A stretch of DNA of 64,000 nucleotides, from contig NW_020126816.1 of the NCBI RefSeq assembly GCF_002994745.2, positions 62,001 through 126,000 of the forward strand. Reading direction: 5' to 3'. The DNA comes from Rosa chinensis (Eukaryota > Streptophyta > Magnoliopsida > Rosales > Rosaceae). A program made the translations under genes and the position numbers. Positions 10,903 to 22,474 of this stretch are shown here, piece by piece (within the stretch, counting starts at the first letter, position 1; each line of letters begins with the position of its first letter). The notes below the pieces were generated by a model. The model saw only the letters and a list, made by a program, of their open reading frames with translations, did no database searches and was not told where the DNA came from.

Positions 10903-13371
10903 ATGAAGGTGCAAGTCTAGGCTGAAAGACTTTAAACATTAAGCGCTGCATGGGAGGCAACCCATTTCATCCGTAGCTGTGGAGGAGCCATCAACGCAGA
11001 TTTGCATTCTTGAACTCTTCCCTTCTCTTTTATTTTCGAGAACTTTGTCTTTATTTTTAGATTTCTTGCGTTAACTCTTATGCCATGCTTGATTGATGTT
11101 TTGTATGCTTTATACTTGTTTATACATTGAGGACAATGCATGATTCAAGTGTGGGGGAAGGGTATAACGTTTCACTTTGTTTTTAGGAGCTAGTTTTGTG
11201 GTTATAAAAAAGAAAACAAAATAAAAAATCGGAAAAATCAGAAAATAAAAAAATTTTGCGTTAACTTTTGTTTTAGGTTTTGTGTTATATGTTTTGGTTT
11301 TTATACTTATATGTTTTGTTTGTTTATTCTTAGAGTCAAAATGAATTTTGGGTAAATATCTTCTTCATCGTAGGCGCATCCAATGGGATGTGATATCTAA
11401 GGTTCAGTTTGGATATGAGAAGTGCTGACAAAGGGTCTCGTCCCCTGTCAATCAAGTGAGCTGAGCTCCGCCAAAATCGTTCCTCTCTTCACCTGGTCAT
11501 GTTCCAAAGGAGTTACCGAAAGGAGAAGGGAAATATCCCTAAGTCCAAAACGTTTTTGTCTTGTTTGTGCGTCATTTACATGGTTGTTTTTGTGTTTGTT
11601 TTGTGATCGAGTCTTAGGATGCCCTTTTAACTGTCTAGGATGAGCTTATATCTCTGAAATTAAGGCTAAAAGAGGATCACAAGATTGAGATAATGTTTGA
11701 TGATATTCTTTGGTTAATTATGATGTATGAAAAGCATATGAATGTGTAGTAGATATGGTGCATGCGTAACTTTGGTACAGAATATGAACATGTGGAAGAT
11801 AAGTTGTGATTCATAATAACCCTTGTGAGAATTTGAGCCATGTGCCCTTTCTTTGTTGAGTGATTAATGAAAAAATGAATTATACTCTTATTTTCTTGGC
11901 GATGATTTTGTTGATCTCATTATTCTTTCATCTTGATTGATTACTTGCCATAGATTAAGTTTGATGGACTAGAGAATGCTAGAATTCACTTTTATGCTTG
12001 TTGAGACATTTATGATCAATATATGGCCCTGATTCTGGAAAGGATAAAGGTACTTACTTAGGATTTTACCACCATAGCCAAATATAGCCTGTGTCCCTAA
12101 TTGTGCCTGTCGTGGGACTCCCCTAGTTTAACCATTTTGAGCCTACATTAAGCCTTTTCTTTCATCACCCTCAAAATTCCTTAAACCTTAACCCTAGTAT
12201 AGTTATATCCTTACCCTTTGTTCTAAAGACTTAGTGGAGCATATTTTTGAGACTTTGCTTGGAGTTTTGGCGTCAAGGAAGAATTTTGAAGACATGAAGA
12301 AGTTCAAGTGTGGGGGTAGACTTGTCCATATGTAATCTTTGTATGTTATTGCCGAAAAAGAAAAAAAAAAGAATGAAATCGTAAAAAAATTATCAAGAAA
12401 AGAATATTTCGGCAATTAAGAGAAAATGTGTGATATTGTTTAAGTGTTTATGGATTTTAGTCCCCTATACTTGGTGAATTTGGAGTTTGTTTTAAATTGA
12501 AGGCCCATTGTTGAAAATTTTGGTCTTTGTCCAATTCACTTGTTCGGAAGAAGGTTAGAATGAAGTTTGGGCCCAACATGATGATACTTGGCGTCTACAT
12601 GCTTTGGTGGATTAGAAATTTGGTCTCTCTACATCTACAAGTGCTCTACTAGGTTTTTAGGATACTTTGTGATTTTCCTATCCCTTCGTTTCTTTTAACC
12701 TTAAGCCTTGGCCCCATTACAACCTTAAATTGTAAGACCTCTTTGATCCTTAAGATGGGACAGCCTTTGATCTGTGGAGATGAGTTATAACTGTTGAACT
12801 TATGGCTTGGGTTCATCTGTGCATGTAGTCGATATCTTTCATGAGATCTTTGAAAAATATATATGTGCTTTCGTTTCTTATATGTATGTGATTTACTTGC
12901 TATTCTTTCACATATACTTGAGTGAATAAGCTTTTAAGCATGAGCTTTGAATCTGAGAGAAGAAAGAGTGATATATCCATGTGAGGTTTGAATCATGACT
13001 TGTTTGAAATATGTTAAAGAAACCACCACCATTGTTTACCCCCAAGTCTTACATGCTTATATGTGAATTATATCTTGTAATTAACTCTTGAATATCTTGA
13101 TGATGTGATGCTTGGTTAAGTGCTAATCTTGGTGACTTGAAAGTAAGAGATTTCTGAGACAATATGTTAAAGGGCGTAGAAGTCATATGTATGTGTCTTT
13201 GGTTTGTGACGTTTTTATCTTGATTTTTGTTTAAGTGTTTTTACGTTTTTGAGTCTTTGTGTCCTTGTGTTTTTCGTTTTCTATACTTAGTTTATTTTCG
13301 TAGTTTCTTTGTTTTGTGTCTTAGTCTTTTTGGTTTGTTATGTTGATTTTGCTAAGGGACTAGCAAAAGCT
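10903..13371 (+). other. Element A 3' non-coding region
   Basis: 2.47 kb with no env-like frame. It contains a hairpin pair right after the stop (10913-10965), tract-like AAGTGTGGGGG copies at 11147 and 12306, and the CTCCGCCAAAATCG module at about 11418-11530. Much of the rest matches the equivalent regions of E, D and F block by block without coding periodicity. Confidence 0.75.
10913..10965 (+). other. Conserved hairpin pair after the pol stop, element A
   Basis: Hairpin 1: AAGTCT (10913-10918) pairs with AGACTT (10927-10932). Hairpin 2: ATGGG (10950-10954) pairs with CCCAT (10961-10965) around an AGGCAA loop. Equivalent elements lie at 17736-17787 (E), 41932-41983 (D) and 56127-56178 (F). 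In E and F hairpin 2 reads TTGGG/CCCAA, a compensated change. Confidence 0.6.
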
Positions 13372-13386
13372 AAGTGTGGGGGAATT
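13372..13386 (+). other. Polypurine tract of element A
   Basis: AAGTGTGGGGGAATT directly before the 3' LTR start at 13387; plus-strand primer site by position. Confidence 0.88.
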
Positions 13387-16063
13387 TGATAGGAGCATAA
13401 AATGCGACGTTAATAATGATTAAACCCTATATTTTGCTAAGTTATTTCCTTTATCTCGATCAATTTAACTTAGTTAGTGTTTTTCAGGTGAAAATGGAGT
13501 CTCAAAGTCCAAAAATGGCTAAGGAAGGCACAAGTGGCGCAGAAATGAAGAGAAATGAAGAAATGGAAGTTCTCCCAGTTTGACTAGGAAAAGGAATCCT
13601 AGTTGGAGTAGGAATCAGAAGCTGACTTGGATTCAAACTCTTAAGTCGCGGAAATTAGAAGTTCTACTTGGACAGGGAAACCCAATTCTACTCAAATATG
13701 GAATCCTAGTGTGATAAGGAGTCCCTGTTGGATAAGGATTACTCAAGAAGGTTCCGGAAGAGTGTAGAAGAATCGCAGAAAAGGAAGCAGTATTCAACTA
13801 GGAAACCTACTTGCATATGGAGTTCTACTCATACTAGGAGAGCTATGGAACGATCATGAAGCATCTAGAAGTCTCAAGAAGGTCATATGCCGTGCACATG
13901 GAAGAGGAAGCAACAAGAGATTCGAATTACAAAGCAATATGGAATTTGGACTTCTTGTTGAGTAAGGATTGGAATTGCCGTGAGATTCTTGAAGGTTCTA
14001 GGGAGTTCTTGACGTTTCTACTTCAGAATAGGCGTGGAAGGCATGTGAGAGGCATGTGATGTGAAGGAAAACCGAATTGGACTCAACTTGTGCATTAAAA
14101 GTCAAATCCATTACAGATTCGGAAATCTGCCTGTGCAGATCAGTCAACTTCAACGGAGTGTCAAAAATCGCTCAGAGCTCAGAAAATTATGATCTTTATA
14201 TGGTTGGAAAGCTACGGATGTCTAGTTTCCAAATATTTTTACGGTTCATCAATAGCTATTTTCTAGAGGAAGTTATGGACGTTTTAGTGGACTGAGGTCA
14301 ATCCTGCCGGAAATCTGTTTTGTGCCAAAGGAGTCCTAAATCAACACGAACTAAGAGAAACCAAGTAGAAACGAATTGGGAGTGCCTTGAGACGTTCTAC
14401 TATATATACCTTGTGTATTAGACGTTCAGGGTTGACACATTATTCTCCACAATTTCGTTTCTCACCGGTTTGCTCTTGAGTTTCAGGTTTTTGCATCTAC
14501 AAGTTCCTAGCCGTGCCATCCTCCATCCTTGCCGTGATCTTCACCTTGTGCCACCACCTTGGAGCTGCTTTGGAACCTTGGGACGTGTCTAAGGGTTGTT
14601 CTTACCATCTTCATCATGTTTTCCTTACGGTTTTGTAACTTGTTTGATATAAATTCTGTTTTTGATTTCCTTATGTGTAAAACCGAAACCATGAGATAAC
14701 TTTCTGATTTTTGGATGCGATTTGGATGTTCTTTTCTATGATTGATGTGTTTGTGTGTTCTTGATCTTGATTAATTGCCGAAATATGGATTGATAATCTG
14801 GTTTTGTTTTATAGATAACTTTTATGTGTTCTTGTTCTTTGGTTGCAAACTTAGGATGATTGCATGTAATTGGAGCTAGTAATTAGGTTAAACGCTTCGT
14901 GACCCTAATTCAATATAGTAGTAAAGGCTTTGGACAAAGGTCGAGATCAGATTATGCATGTAATGAAAAGATTCGCTTCGAGTACTTGAATTTGCATGTT
15001 TATTGACTAAACTTTCACTTGCTCTTAATGATTTGAATGCATGAGATTATGAGTCGCTTCGATTGTGTGATACTTGCATTTGGAATATGTTGGTTTGGCG
15101 CTTCGTCGATCAATTGTGTAAAGGGAAGTCATATAAGGGACATTGGGCGCGTGTAACTTTGTTTCTTGGTTGATATCTTTCCATGGTAATTAACAAGATT
15201 AAGGGATGCATGAATATGTTGTTCTTGAATTGTTCTTGATGAATTGTTTTCCAAAAATCTTTCTTTTCCCACCTATGTAAATAAAAACGTTTTCAATCTT
15301 TTAATGTTTTCGAAATTTTATGTTTTCAATCTTCAAAAAACCCCCCATCTTTATGTTTTCTTGTTTGTGTAAATAAATAAAATTAACTTAGATTTTTAGG
15401 TAGCATGTTAACCTAGTTAAATAAAAATAATAATAAAAATAAAATAAAAAATAAATGTTTTTAATTTCGTGAATAGTGTCTCCGTGAATAGTAAATATGT
15501 GTTTGTTTTAGTTTTAGTGTTTTTTAGGAGTTTGTTATGAGTTTGTTATGTGCTCCTATTTTTTAGGGATTAGCTCCTAAATTTTAGGGAAAGTAGTTAG
15601 AGTTAGTTTTGACTTAGTATTTTGTGTTTGACTTGGTCAATAATTTGTTTTCTTAGTAATTAAGTAATCCTAATTAGTATATAACTAGTAATCCTTGTTG
15701 TATATGGATTCCCAATGTGATATGGACTTGTAAATTGTGTATAAATAGGAGTAGGATTTCTAAACCTTTTCTAACTTGTTTTCTCTCTTATTTTCGTCCA
15801 TGCCTATATATATACTTGTATATTTTTGTTGTTTTCTCATTCTTTGTTCTCTAACTTTGTGTTAAATGTATGTCTTTCTAATTCTCTCTAATTTTCGTGT
15901 AACTTGTAAAGTGTTCTTATAATTTTGTAAATTGTATATTATTTTCTTTAAATTGTTTCTCACATGTTAGCACCCTCAATCCCCGGCTTGAACGATCCCT
16001 GCTTATTCTATACTAACAACTACATTTTTCAGGGTTTAAATTGGCGATGCTTTGCACGTATCA
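13387..16063 (+). repeat. 3' LTR of element A
   Basis: Same 2677-bp length as the 5' LTR and identical wherever checked. Ends GCACGTATCA, followed by the target duplication CCATC. The last bases happen to extend the downstream E pol frame leftward from 15964, which is a reading-frame coincidence. Confidence 0.95.
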
Positions 16064-16068
16064 CCATC

Positions 16069-17724
16069 TACTACGCCTCAAGGACTCTGAATGATGCACA
16101 ACTGAACTACTCAACTACAGAGAAAGAGCTCCTTGCAGTTGTTTTTGCCCTTGAGAAGTTTCGTTCCTACTTACTTGGTACCAAGGTGATTATTTATACT
16201 GACCATGCAGCTTTGAAGTACTTGATGACCAAGAAGGAGGCGAAACCAAGGCTCATTAGATGGATCCTACTCTTGCAAGAGTTTGACGTTGAAATCAAGG
16301 ACAAGAAGGGTAGTGAGAACGTGGTAGCTGACCACTTGAGTCGTTTGGTGCACGCAGAAGACCCTCTCCCTTTGGTGGAGACGTTTCCAGATGAACAACT
16401 CTTTGGAATCCAGGTAAGTGAACCATGGTATGCGGATATTGTGAATTACATTGTTTCTAGGAAGATTCCTGATACCATGTCACGTGCTCATAGGGATAGG
16501 CTTAAGAAAACTGTTAAGCAATATGTTTGGGATGAACCTTATCTGTGGAAATATTGCTCTGATCAATTGATTAGGAGATGTGTGCCTGAACATGAACATA
16601 ATGCCATACTTTCTTTTTGCCATTCTAAAGCATGTGGAGGTCACTTTGGGTCTAAGAAAACTGCGTTTAAAGTGTTGGAATCTGGGTTCTTTTGGCCAAC
16701 CTTATTTAAGGATGCATATGCATATTGTTTAACTTGTGATAGATGCCAAAGAACAGGAAATCTAAGCTCTAGAGATCAAATGCCTTTATCCAATATCATA
16801 ACTGTTGAAATATTTGATGTCTGGGGTATAGATTTCATGGGACCTTTTCCTTCATCTTTTGGATTTCTCTATATCTTGCTTGCTGTGGATTATGTGTCGA
16901 AATGGGTGGAGGCAAAAGCCACTCGAACTAATGACTCTAAGGTTGTTGCAGATTTTATCAAGTCTAACATCTTTAGCAGGTTTGGCATGCCTAGAGTTCT
17001 CATTAGTGATGGTGGTTCCCACTTTTGCAATCGAACGATTGAGGCTCTCTTGAAGAAATATGATGTGACACATAAGGTTTCTACACCTTATCATCCACAA
17101 ACAAGTGGACAAGCTGAAGTCTCAAATCGTCAAATCAAGGGAATATTGGAGAAGACTGTGAACCCTAACAGAAAGGATTGGTCCTTGCGTTTGGAGGATG
17201 CTTTGTGGGCCTACAGAACTGCATACAAAACTCCCATAGGTATGTCCCCATATCGAATTGTCTATGGCAAACCGTGCCATTTACCTGTGGAGTTAGAGCA
17301 CAAAGCTTGGTGGGCTGTGAAGCAGTTTAACATGGATCTAGATGAGGCTGGGCTTCATAGGAAGCTACAATTGCAAGAGTTAGAGGAGATTAGGAATGAT
17401 GCTTTCGAAAGTGCCAAGATCTACAAGGAAAAGACTAAGGCCTTCCATGATAAGATGATTCGTAGGAAGATTTTTGTTGTGGGACAGAAAGTTCTTTTAT
17501 TCCATTCTCGTCTTAAACTCTTTCCAGGTAAACTTCGTTCTCGTTGGATTGGACCTTTTGTTATTACTCATGTGTTTCCTCATGGAGCTGTGCAGATAAA
17601 GAGTGAACAAACAGGTAACGAGTTCAAAGTGAATGGCCATCGCCTCAAGCCATACTATGAGACGTTTGTGGAGGATGAAGTGGAGGATGTACCCCTCCAA
17701 AACGCTCCACAACATGAGGATTAA
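16069..17724 (+). CDS. Element E pol, continuation: RNase H and integrase
   Basis: This is the downstream half of the E pol gene, resuming in frame right after the second copy of the CCATC target duplication (16064-16068). It starts [20 protein letters not shown], the same RNase H stretch as in A and F. A zinc-binding integrase domain follows ([10 protein letters not shown] then CLTCDRCQ), then the catalytic core with D in [11 protein letters not shown] in [10 protein letters not shown] and E in [12 protein letters not shown], and a C-terminal stretch with [18 protein letters not shown]. No stop or frameshift is seen to TAA at 17722-17724. Open frame can be read upstream from 15964, but that part lies inside the LTR of element A and is not native. 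Confidence 0.92.
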   Translation, partial: YYASRTLNDAQLNYSTTEKELLAVVFALEKFRSYLLGTKVIIYTDHAALKYLMTKKEAKPRLIRWILLLQEFDVEIKDKKGSENVVADHLSRLVHAEDPLPLVETFPDEQLFGIQVSEPWYADIVNYIVSRKIPDTMSRAHRDRLKKTVKQYVWDEPYLWKYCSDQLIRRCVPEHEHNAILSFCHSKACGGHFGSKKTAFKVLESGFFWPTLFKDAYAYCLTCDRCQRTGNLSSRDQMPLSNIITVEIFDVWGIDFMGPFPSSFGFLYILLAVDYVSKWVEAKATRTNDSKVVADFIKSNIFSRFGMPRVLISDGGSHFCNRTIEALLKKYDVTHKVSTPYHPQTSGQAEVSNRQIKGILEKTVNPNRKDWSLRLEDALWAYRTAYKTPIGMSPYRIVYGKPCHLPVELEHKAWWAVKQFNMDLDEAGLHRKLQLQELEEIRNDAFESAKIYKEKTKAFHDKMIRRKIFVVGQKVLLFHSRLKLFPGKLRSRWIGPFVITHVFPHGAVQIKSEQTGNEFKVNGHRLKPYYETFVEDEVEDVPLQNAPQHED

Positions 17725-19968
17725 TTGGAGGTACAAGTCTAGGCTGAAAGACTATAAACATTAAGCGCTGCTTGGGAGGCAACCCAATTCAGAAGTAGCT
17801 GTGAAGGAGTCTACACACGCAGATTTGATTTCTCCTTCCCTATTTCTCTTTCTTTTCATATTTTCTTTTTTGAACTTAGTAGACATTTTCGTAAATCTCT
17901 ATCCTTTATGCTTATTTGTTCATTGCATGCTTATGATTGATTACATTGAGGACAATGCAATATTTAAGTGTGGGGGAAGGAATTTACACTTTTGTCTTGA
18001 GTCATATATATTGAAAAATACAAAAAAATCGAAAAATGTCAAAAAAATCAACAAAATTTCGTTGCTTTATGGAGTCATTGAGTCATGTTTTGGGTGAAAT
18101 AATTTCTTTATCGTAGGCGCATCTATTAAGGTGTGATGTCTAGGTTTGGTTTGGATACGAGAAGTGCTAGCAAAGGGTCTCGTCCCTCGCTAAACAAGTG
18201 AGCTGAGCTCCGCCAAAATCGTTCCCTTCCTTACCTGGTCACATCCCAAAGGAGTTACCGAAAGGAGAAAGGAAATAACCCTAGTCCTTAGTTAACGTCT
18301 ATTGAGTCCTTATCTTTTGTTATTTTGTTTTGAGTCTTAGGATGCCCTTTCAACTGTCTAGGATGATTCTATATCTCTGAAATTACGACTAAAAGAGAAT
18401 CACAAAATTGAGATGACTTTAAAATGGTATTCTTTGGTTAATTGAGATATATGAAAAATGTGTGCCTTGTAGTGGATATGGATTTCGTGACTTTGGTACA
18501 GAATATGAGCATGTTAAGATGAGTTTTGATTCATATAGACCCATGTGAGATAATTGAGCCCATGTCCCTTTTTATTGGAGTGATAATTGAAAATATATTC
18601 TTATTTTCTTGGCGATGTTTTGATAATCTCATTATTCTTTCATTTGATTGACTACTTGCCATAGATTAAGTTTGATGGACTAGAGAATGCTAGAATTCAC
18701 TCTTGTGCTTGTTGAGACGTTATATCAATACATGGCCCTGATTCTGGAAAGGATAGAGGCACCCTAGGATCACCACCATTGCCAAATGAACCTGTGTCCT
18801 TAATTGTGCCCGTCGTGGGACTCCCCTAGATAAACCCCTTTGAGCCTACGTTAAGCCTTTTCTTTCATCACCCTTAAAAATCTTTAACCTAAAACTTAGT
18901 ATAGCTATAACCCTACCCTTTGTTCTAAGAACTTAGTGGAGCTAAACTGAGACTTTACTTGAAGATTTTTGGCGTCCATAATGAAGAATAAGAAGGGGTG
19001 AAAGCTCAAGTGTGGGGGTAGACTTGTCCATAAGAGAAAAAATGTATGAAAAAGCCGAGAAAAAGAAAGTGAAAAAGAAAAAGTGTACGGCTAGAAAACA
19101 AAAAGAAAGAAAAAGATGAAATATCTATGGATTTTAGTCCCCCATACTTGGTGAGTTTGGAGTTTACTTTGATTTGAAGGCCCATTACAGAAAAATTTGG
19201 CCTTTGTCCAACTCATTAGTAACCAAAGGAAGTTTAGAGTGAAGTTTGGGCCCAACATGAAGACATTAGGCCCCTTTATAACGCCCCCATGGGATAGTGA
19301 CGTTTTTGCAGACTTGGTGGATTTCTAGAAGTCTCTCTACATTTGCAGGAGCTCTGCTAGGTTTTTAGAACACTTTGTTAAATTCCTTACCCTTCGTTTC
19401 TTTAAAACCTTGAGCCATGGCCCCATTACAACCTTTGATAAGACCTTCTTGATCCTTAAGATGGGACAGCCCTTGATGTGGAGATGAGTTACAAGAGTTG
19501 AACCTATGGCTTGGGTCCATCTGTGCAAGTAGTTGATATCCTTCATGAGATCTTTAAAAGAAATTTATACATGTGCTTTCGTTTCTTGCAATATGTGATA
19601 CACTTGCTATCTTTCACATATACTTGAGTGTATAAGCTTTTAAGCATTGCCATAATCTGAGAGAAGAAAGAGTGGATATACTTTGTGAGGATTTGAATCA
19701 TACTTGTTTGAAACATGCTTAACAGAAACCATCACCATTGTTCCAACCAAGTCCTACTTGTGTATATGTAGCTTATGTGTTTTAATTAACTCTCGAATGC
19801 CTAAACATTGATTCTTGGTGAAGTGCTAATCTTGGTGTTATGAAAGTAAGAGATTGCTGAGACAAATAGTTAAAGGGCAATAGAGTCTTTTATGTGTCGA
19901 GTCTTTAATTTTTGTTGAGTCGTAGTCGTGTTTGTGTTGTGATTTTGCTAAGGGACTAGCAAAAGCTA
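17725..19968 (+). other. Element E 3' non-coding region
   Basis: No env-like or other convincing reading frame. It holds blocks shared with A, D and F: a hairpin pair right after the stop codon (17736-17787), a polypurine-tract-like AAGTGTGGGGGAAGG at 17966, a repeated module with CTCCGCCAAAATCG at about 18160-18270, a second tract copy at 19008, and the context AGCAAAAGCT before the real tract. The rest is AT-rich and not recognised. Confidence 0.7.
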
Positions 19969-19982
19969 AGTGTGGGGGAATT
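19969..19982 (+). other. Polypurine tract of element E
   Basis: AGTGTGGGGGAATT lies immediately before the LTR start TGATAGG at 19983. By position and composition it is the plus-strand primer site. The same sequence sits at the same place in A and F. Confidence 0.85.
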
Positions 19983-22180
19983 TGATAGGAGCATTTTAAT
20001 GCGACGTTTTAACTGCATTTCCCTACATTTTTCTGCGCCATTTCCTTGAAAAATCCCTGTTTGGGAAAGTTTCCATTCTTTGATTGGGAAAGTTCCTTAT
20101 TGTAGAAAGTTTCCATTTTTGTCTTCATTTCTCATTTTTCATTTCTCATTTCTCATTTCTCATTTCTCATTTCTCATTTCTCATTTCTGGAAAGTTTCTA
20201 TTTTTCATTTTTAGTAAGTTTCTATTTTTCATTTTTAGAAACTTTCCATTTCTCATTTTTAGAAAGTTTCTATTTTTCAAATTAGGTAAGTTTCCATTTT
20301 TCATATTAATTTCTATTTTCAGGACCTCCGAGCTAAAAAGTGGAAATGAACGCACGAATGGAAAGAGGAGCTTGCGAACGTCAAGACGAACGAACTTGAG
20401 AGAAATTGGCCCACACATTTGAGCAGAAATGAAGAAATAAGCTTTCCTAATCCAACTAGGAAACCCTGCGAAATGGAGGAAGGCTTCCCGAGCAAGTTTC
20501 CAACGCAACCATGAAAAAGAAATGGAAAAATAATGAGTTTTGCGTTGGAAGATGAGAAGACTTGAAGTTGAAGCAACGAGGCCCAAGAACTCTATGGATT
20601 TTCGGCAAAATGGATCAAGGCCCATCAAAAGCCCATGGAATTAGGGTTTGTGACGCATGGAGGAAACCCTAGGGTTGCATTGCCGTGAAAATCAAAAGGA
20701 GGAGGCAAAAGTGGCGTGAAAAATCAAGGGAAGAATCAAAGATTACGCAAGAGATTTTCTAGGGTGGAGTTTAAGGAAAGAAATCAAGAAAGAGACCAAA
20801 TTGCGTCTAGGTTCATTCCTAGAAACCCTAAGCATGTTTTGGCCGAAATATCAAGAAGAAAATCAGAAAATATTCAAGGAATTTCGGCAAGAATATATTA
20901 GGGTATCTCCTTGGAGTTTTATGATTGGTTGGATGACACACTAGGGCTTACTTGGCAATTTCTCATTGGTGGAAGGCATGTGGAATTATTAATTTAATTC
21001 CTTGGTAAATAAATCAGAAAACTCACGGCTTGGAAGCCAAGACATGCCGTTCCCTATATATACACTCACCCTAGACGTCTCCAAAAACCACTTTACAATT
21101 CAGAAAATTCTCTCTACGCGCGGAAGCTCTCTCCATTCTCTAGTGCAACTTTTGGCGTTTTCAAGCAAGGAAGGAAGAAGCAAGCTTAGGCCGTGAGCAT
21201 CATCATCCATTCCACCTTGAAGCCGTGTACTTTGAAGCTTGCTTTCGAGTTTCATTAGTTCATCATTCGAGTTATTCATCCATCTCTCCATTCACGGTGT
21301 AATTCAACCTTCTTTCTTGTAATCACTTTTGATTCTCCTTGTTTGATTTCGTTGGAAGTTGTTCTAGTTAACGTTTATGTTTGAACAAGGTTTATATTCT
21401 GAAAATTTATGATTGATTAAGGATTTTCGATTTCTATGTTGTGATTCCAAAGTTGCTTATGTGTGATTGTTCGATTGAGTTTGCTTTATAGATAACTTTT
21501 GTATTTTAATCTTATGTGGTTCGAAACACTTAGGGTTTTGATATAATTGGTGCTAGGTTTAAGAACATGAAATCGACTTTTCGTTTTGTGTAAACTTGAA
21601 TCAAAGTAGTAAAGGTTTTGGACAAAAATCGAATTCAATTGAAGAGGATAGCAATTAGGTGAACTTATTCATACTAAGTTGTGCACTTGAGTTGATAGCC
21701 TTTCCTTGAACTTCTTGCGTTGAACATGTATGATTGACTAGCTTTCTAGGGTTTGATTACATGCTTGATAGGATTAGTCTATGTGCTTTCACTTAGATTA
21801 ATTAGCATTGAAAAGTAAAATATGGGAAATCGTTTGCTTTCGAATGTTTCACATGATCAACTCCTTTCACATGACTTGGAAGAACAATGTAGGTTTGTAT
21901 TCGAATTTAATCATGAAATCGGTTTTAATCTTTGTTTCTTACATATCATTCTTGTATTTGTGTTTTTGTTTATACTTAGTTTTATTCTTTCTTTTAATTT
22001 TCGAAAACCAAAACCTAAAACCCCCCTAATTCGTAAATTGTGTTTATATTGTGTAAATATTATACTTTGTTTTATTTTAATTGTTTATATTGTCCTACAT
22101 TGACAGGTGTACCCTCAATCCCCGGAATAGAACGATCCCTATTTGCTTATACTACTAATGATATTTAAAGGGTTAAATTA
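19983..22180 (+). repeat. 3' LTR of element E (family B), 3' end truncated
   Basis: Begins TGATAGGAGCATTTTAATGC like the LTRs of element F. A TATA-like CTATATATAC lies at about 21054. Near the 3' end is the conserved block with CAATCCCCGG and AACGATCCCT. The sequence departs from the F LTR after GGGTTAAATT at about 22179, so the last 25 or so bases, including the terminal CATCA, are missing. Inverted internal sequence of element G follows directly. Confidence 0.85.
20125..20188 (+). repeat. CATTTCT heptamer microsatellite in the E LTR
   Basis: About nine tandem copies of CATTTCT with small variants. The same place in the F LTRs (46530-46562 and 58249-58281) holds only a few copies, so the array has expanded or contracted between subfamilies. 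Confidence 0.85.
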
Positions 22181-22183
22181 TAC

Positions 22184-22468
22184 GTATGCCCTGTGAGTTT
22201 GGATTGGACTTGTTCGAAACATGCTATCATTCACTGTATAACTTAAGTTCTCCATATCTTGCTTAGTCATATGAATGTCACAGGTTTATTAACCATGGAA
22301 TTATCTATGCAATTTTGATTAAGTGTTTAACGTGAAAGCCATGAGTTTGGAGTCTCGGAGACAACAGTTAGGTGAAGTAGAGTCATTTACTTGTTTTTTG
22401 TCGAGTCGTTGTTTTGTTTTGTATTTTTGTTTTGCTAAGGGACTAGCAAAAGCTAAGTGTGGGGTAGT
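22184..22468 (+). repeat. Left arm of a 285-bp inverted repeat (element G 3' internal end)
   Basis: This segment is the reverse complement of 24138-24422, nearly base for base. It carries the end of an Athila-like internal region up to the polypurine tract (AAGTGTGGGGTAGT) in plus orientation. It is joined on the left to the truncated E LTR and on the right, through AAAAAT, to the inverted LTR C. Confidence 0.9.
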
Positions 22469-22474
22469 AAAAAT

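Larger units (their letters stand above)
1637..16063 (+). mobile_element. Complete Athila-like LTR retrotransposon A (14.4 kb)
   Basis: Two 2677-bp LTRs (1637-4313 and 13387-16063), a tRNA-Asp primer-binding site, a leader, one gag-pol frame, a 2.5-kb 3' non-coding region and a polypurine tract. A perfect 5-bp target duplication CCATC flanks it (1632-1636 and 16064-16068). It inserted into the RNase H region of element E pol. The LTRs are the same length and matched wherever I compared them, so insertion looks recent. By structure this is a potentially autonomous copy. Confidence 0.96.
1..22183 (+). mobile_element. Athila-like Ty3/gypsy element E, 3' part, split by element A
   Basis: The element enters from the left edge of the window inside its gag-pol gene, is interrupted by element A at 1637-16063, and resumes through the rest of pol, a 2.26-kb 3' non-coding region, a polypurine tract and a 3' LTR that starts TGATAGGAGC at 19983. 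The LTR lacks about the last 25 bp and abuts rearranged element G. Assignment to the Athila lineage rests on pol similarity to elements A and F in this window and on the matching 3' non-coding blocks; the lineage name is from general knowledge of the family. Its 5' LTR and gag lie outside the window. Confidence 0.85.

Noticed and set aside
10903..13371. Possible env-like gene, as in some Athila elements
   Set aside because: No frame longer than about 75 codons and no signal peptide or membrane segment is seen in the 3' regions of A, E, D or F.
15964..16063. Apparent N-terminal extension of the pol frame beginning at an ATG in LTR A
   Set aside because: The sequence is LTR and is also present at 4214 without pol behind it. 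The native pol sequence resumes only after the target duplication.
20084..20422. 112-codon frame in the E LTR
   Set aside because: Its composition (repeated Phe, His, Ser, Leu) comes from the CATTTCT microsatellite; it is not a gene.
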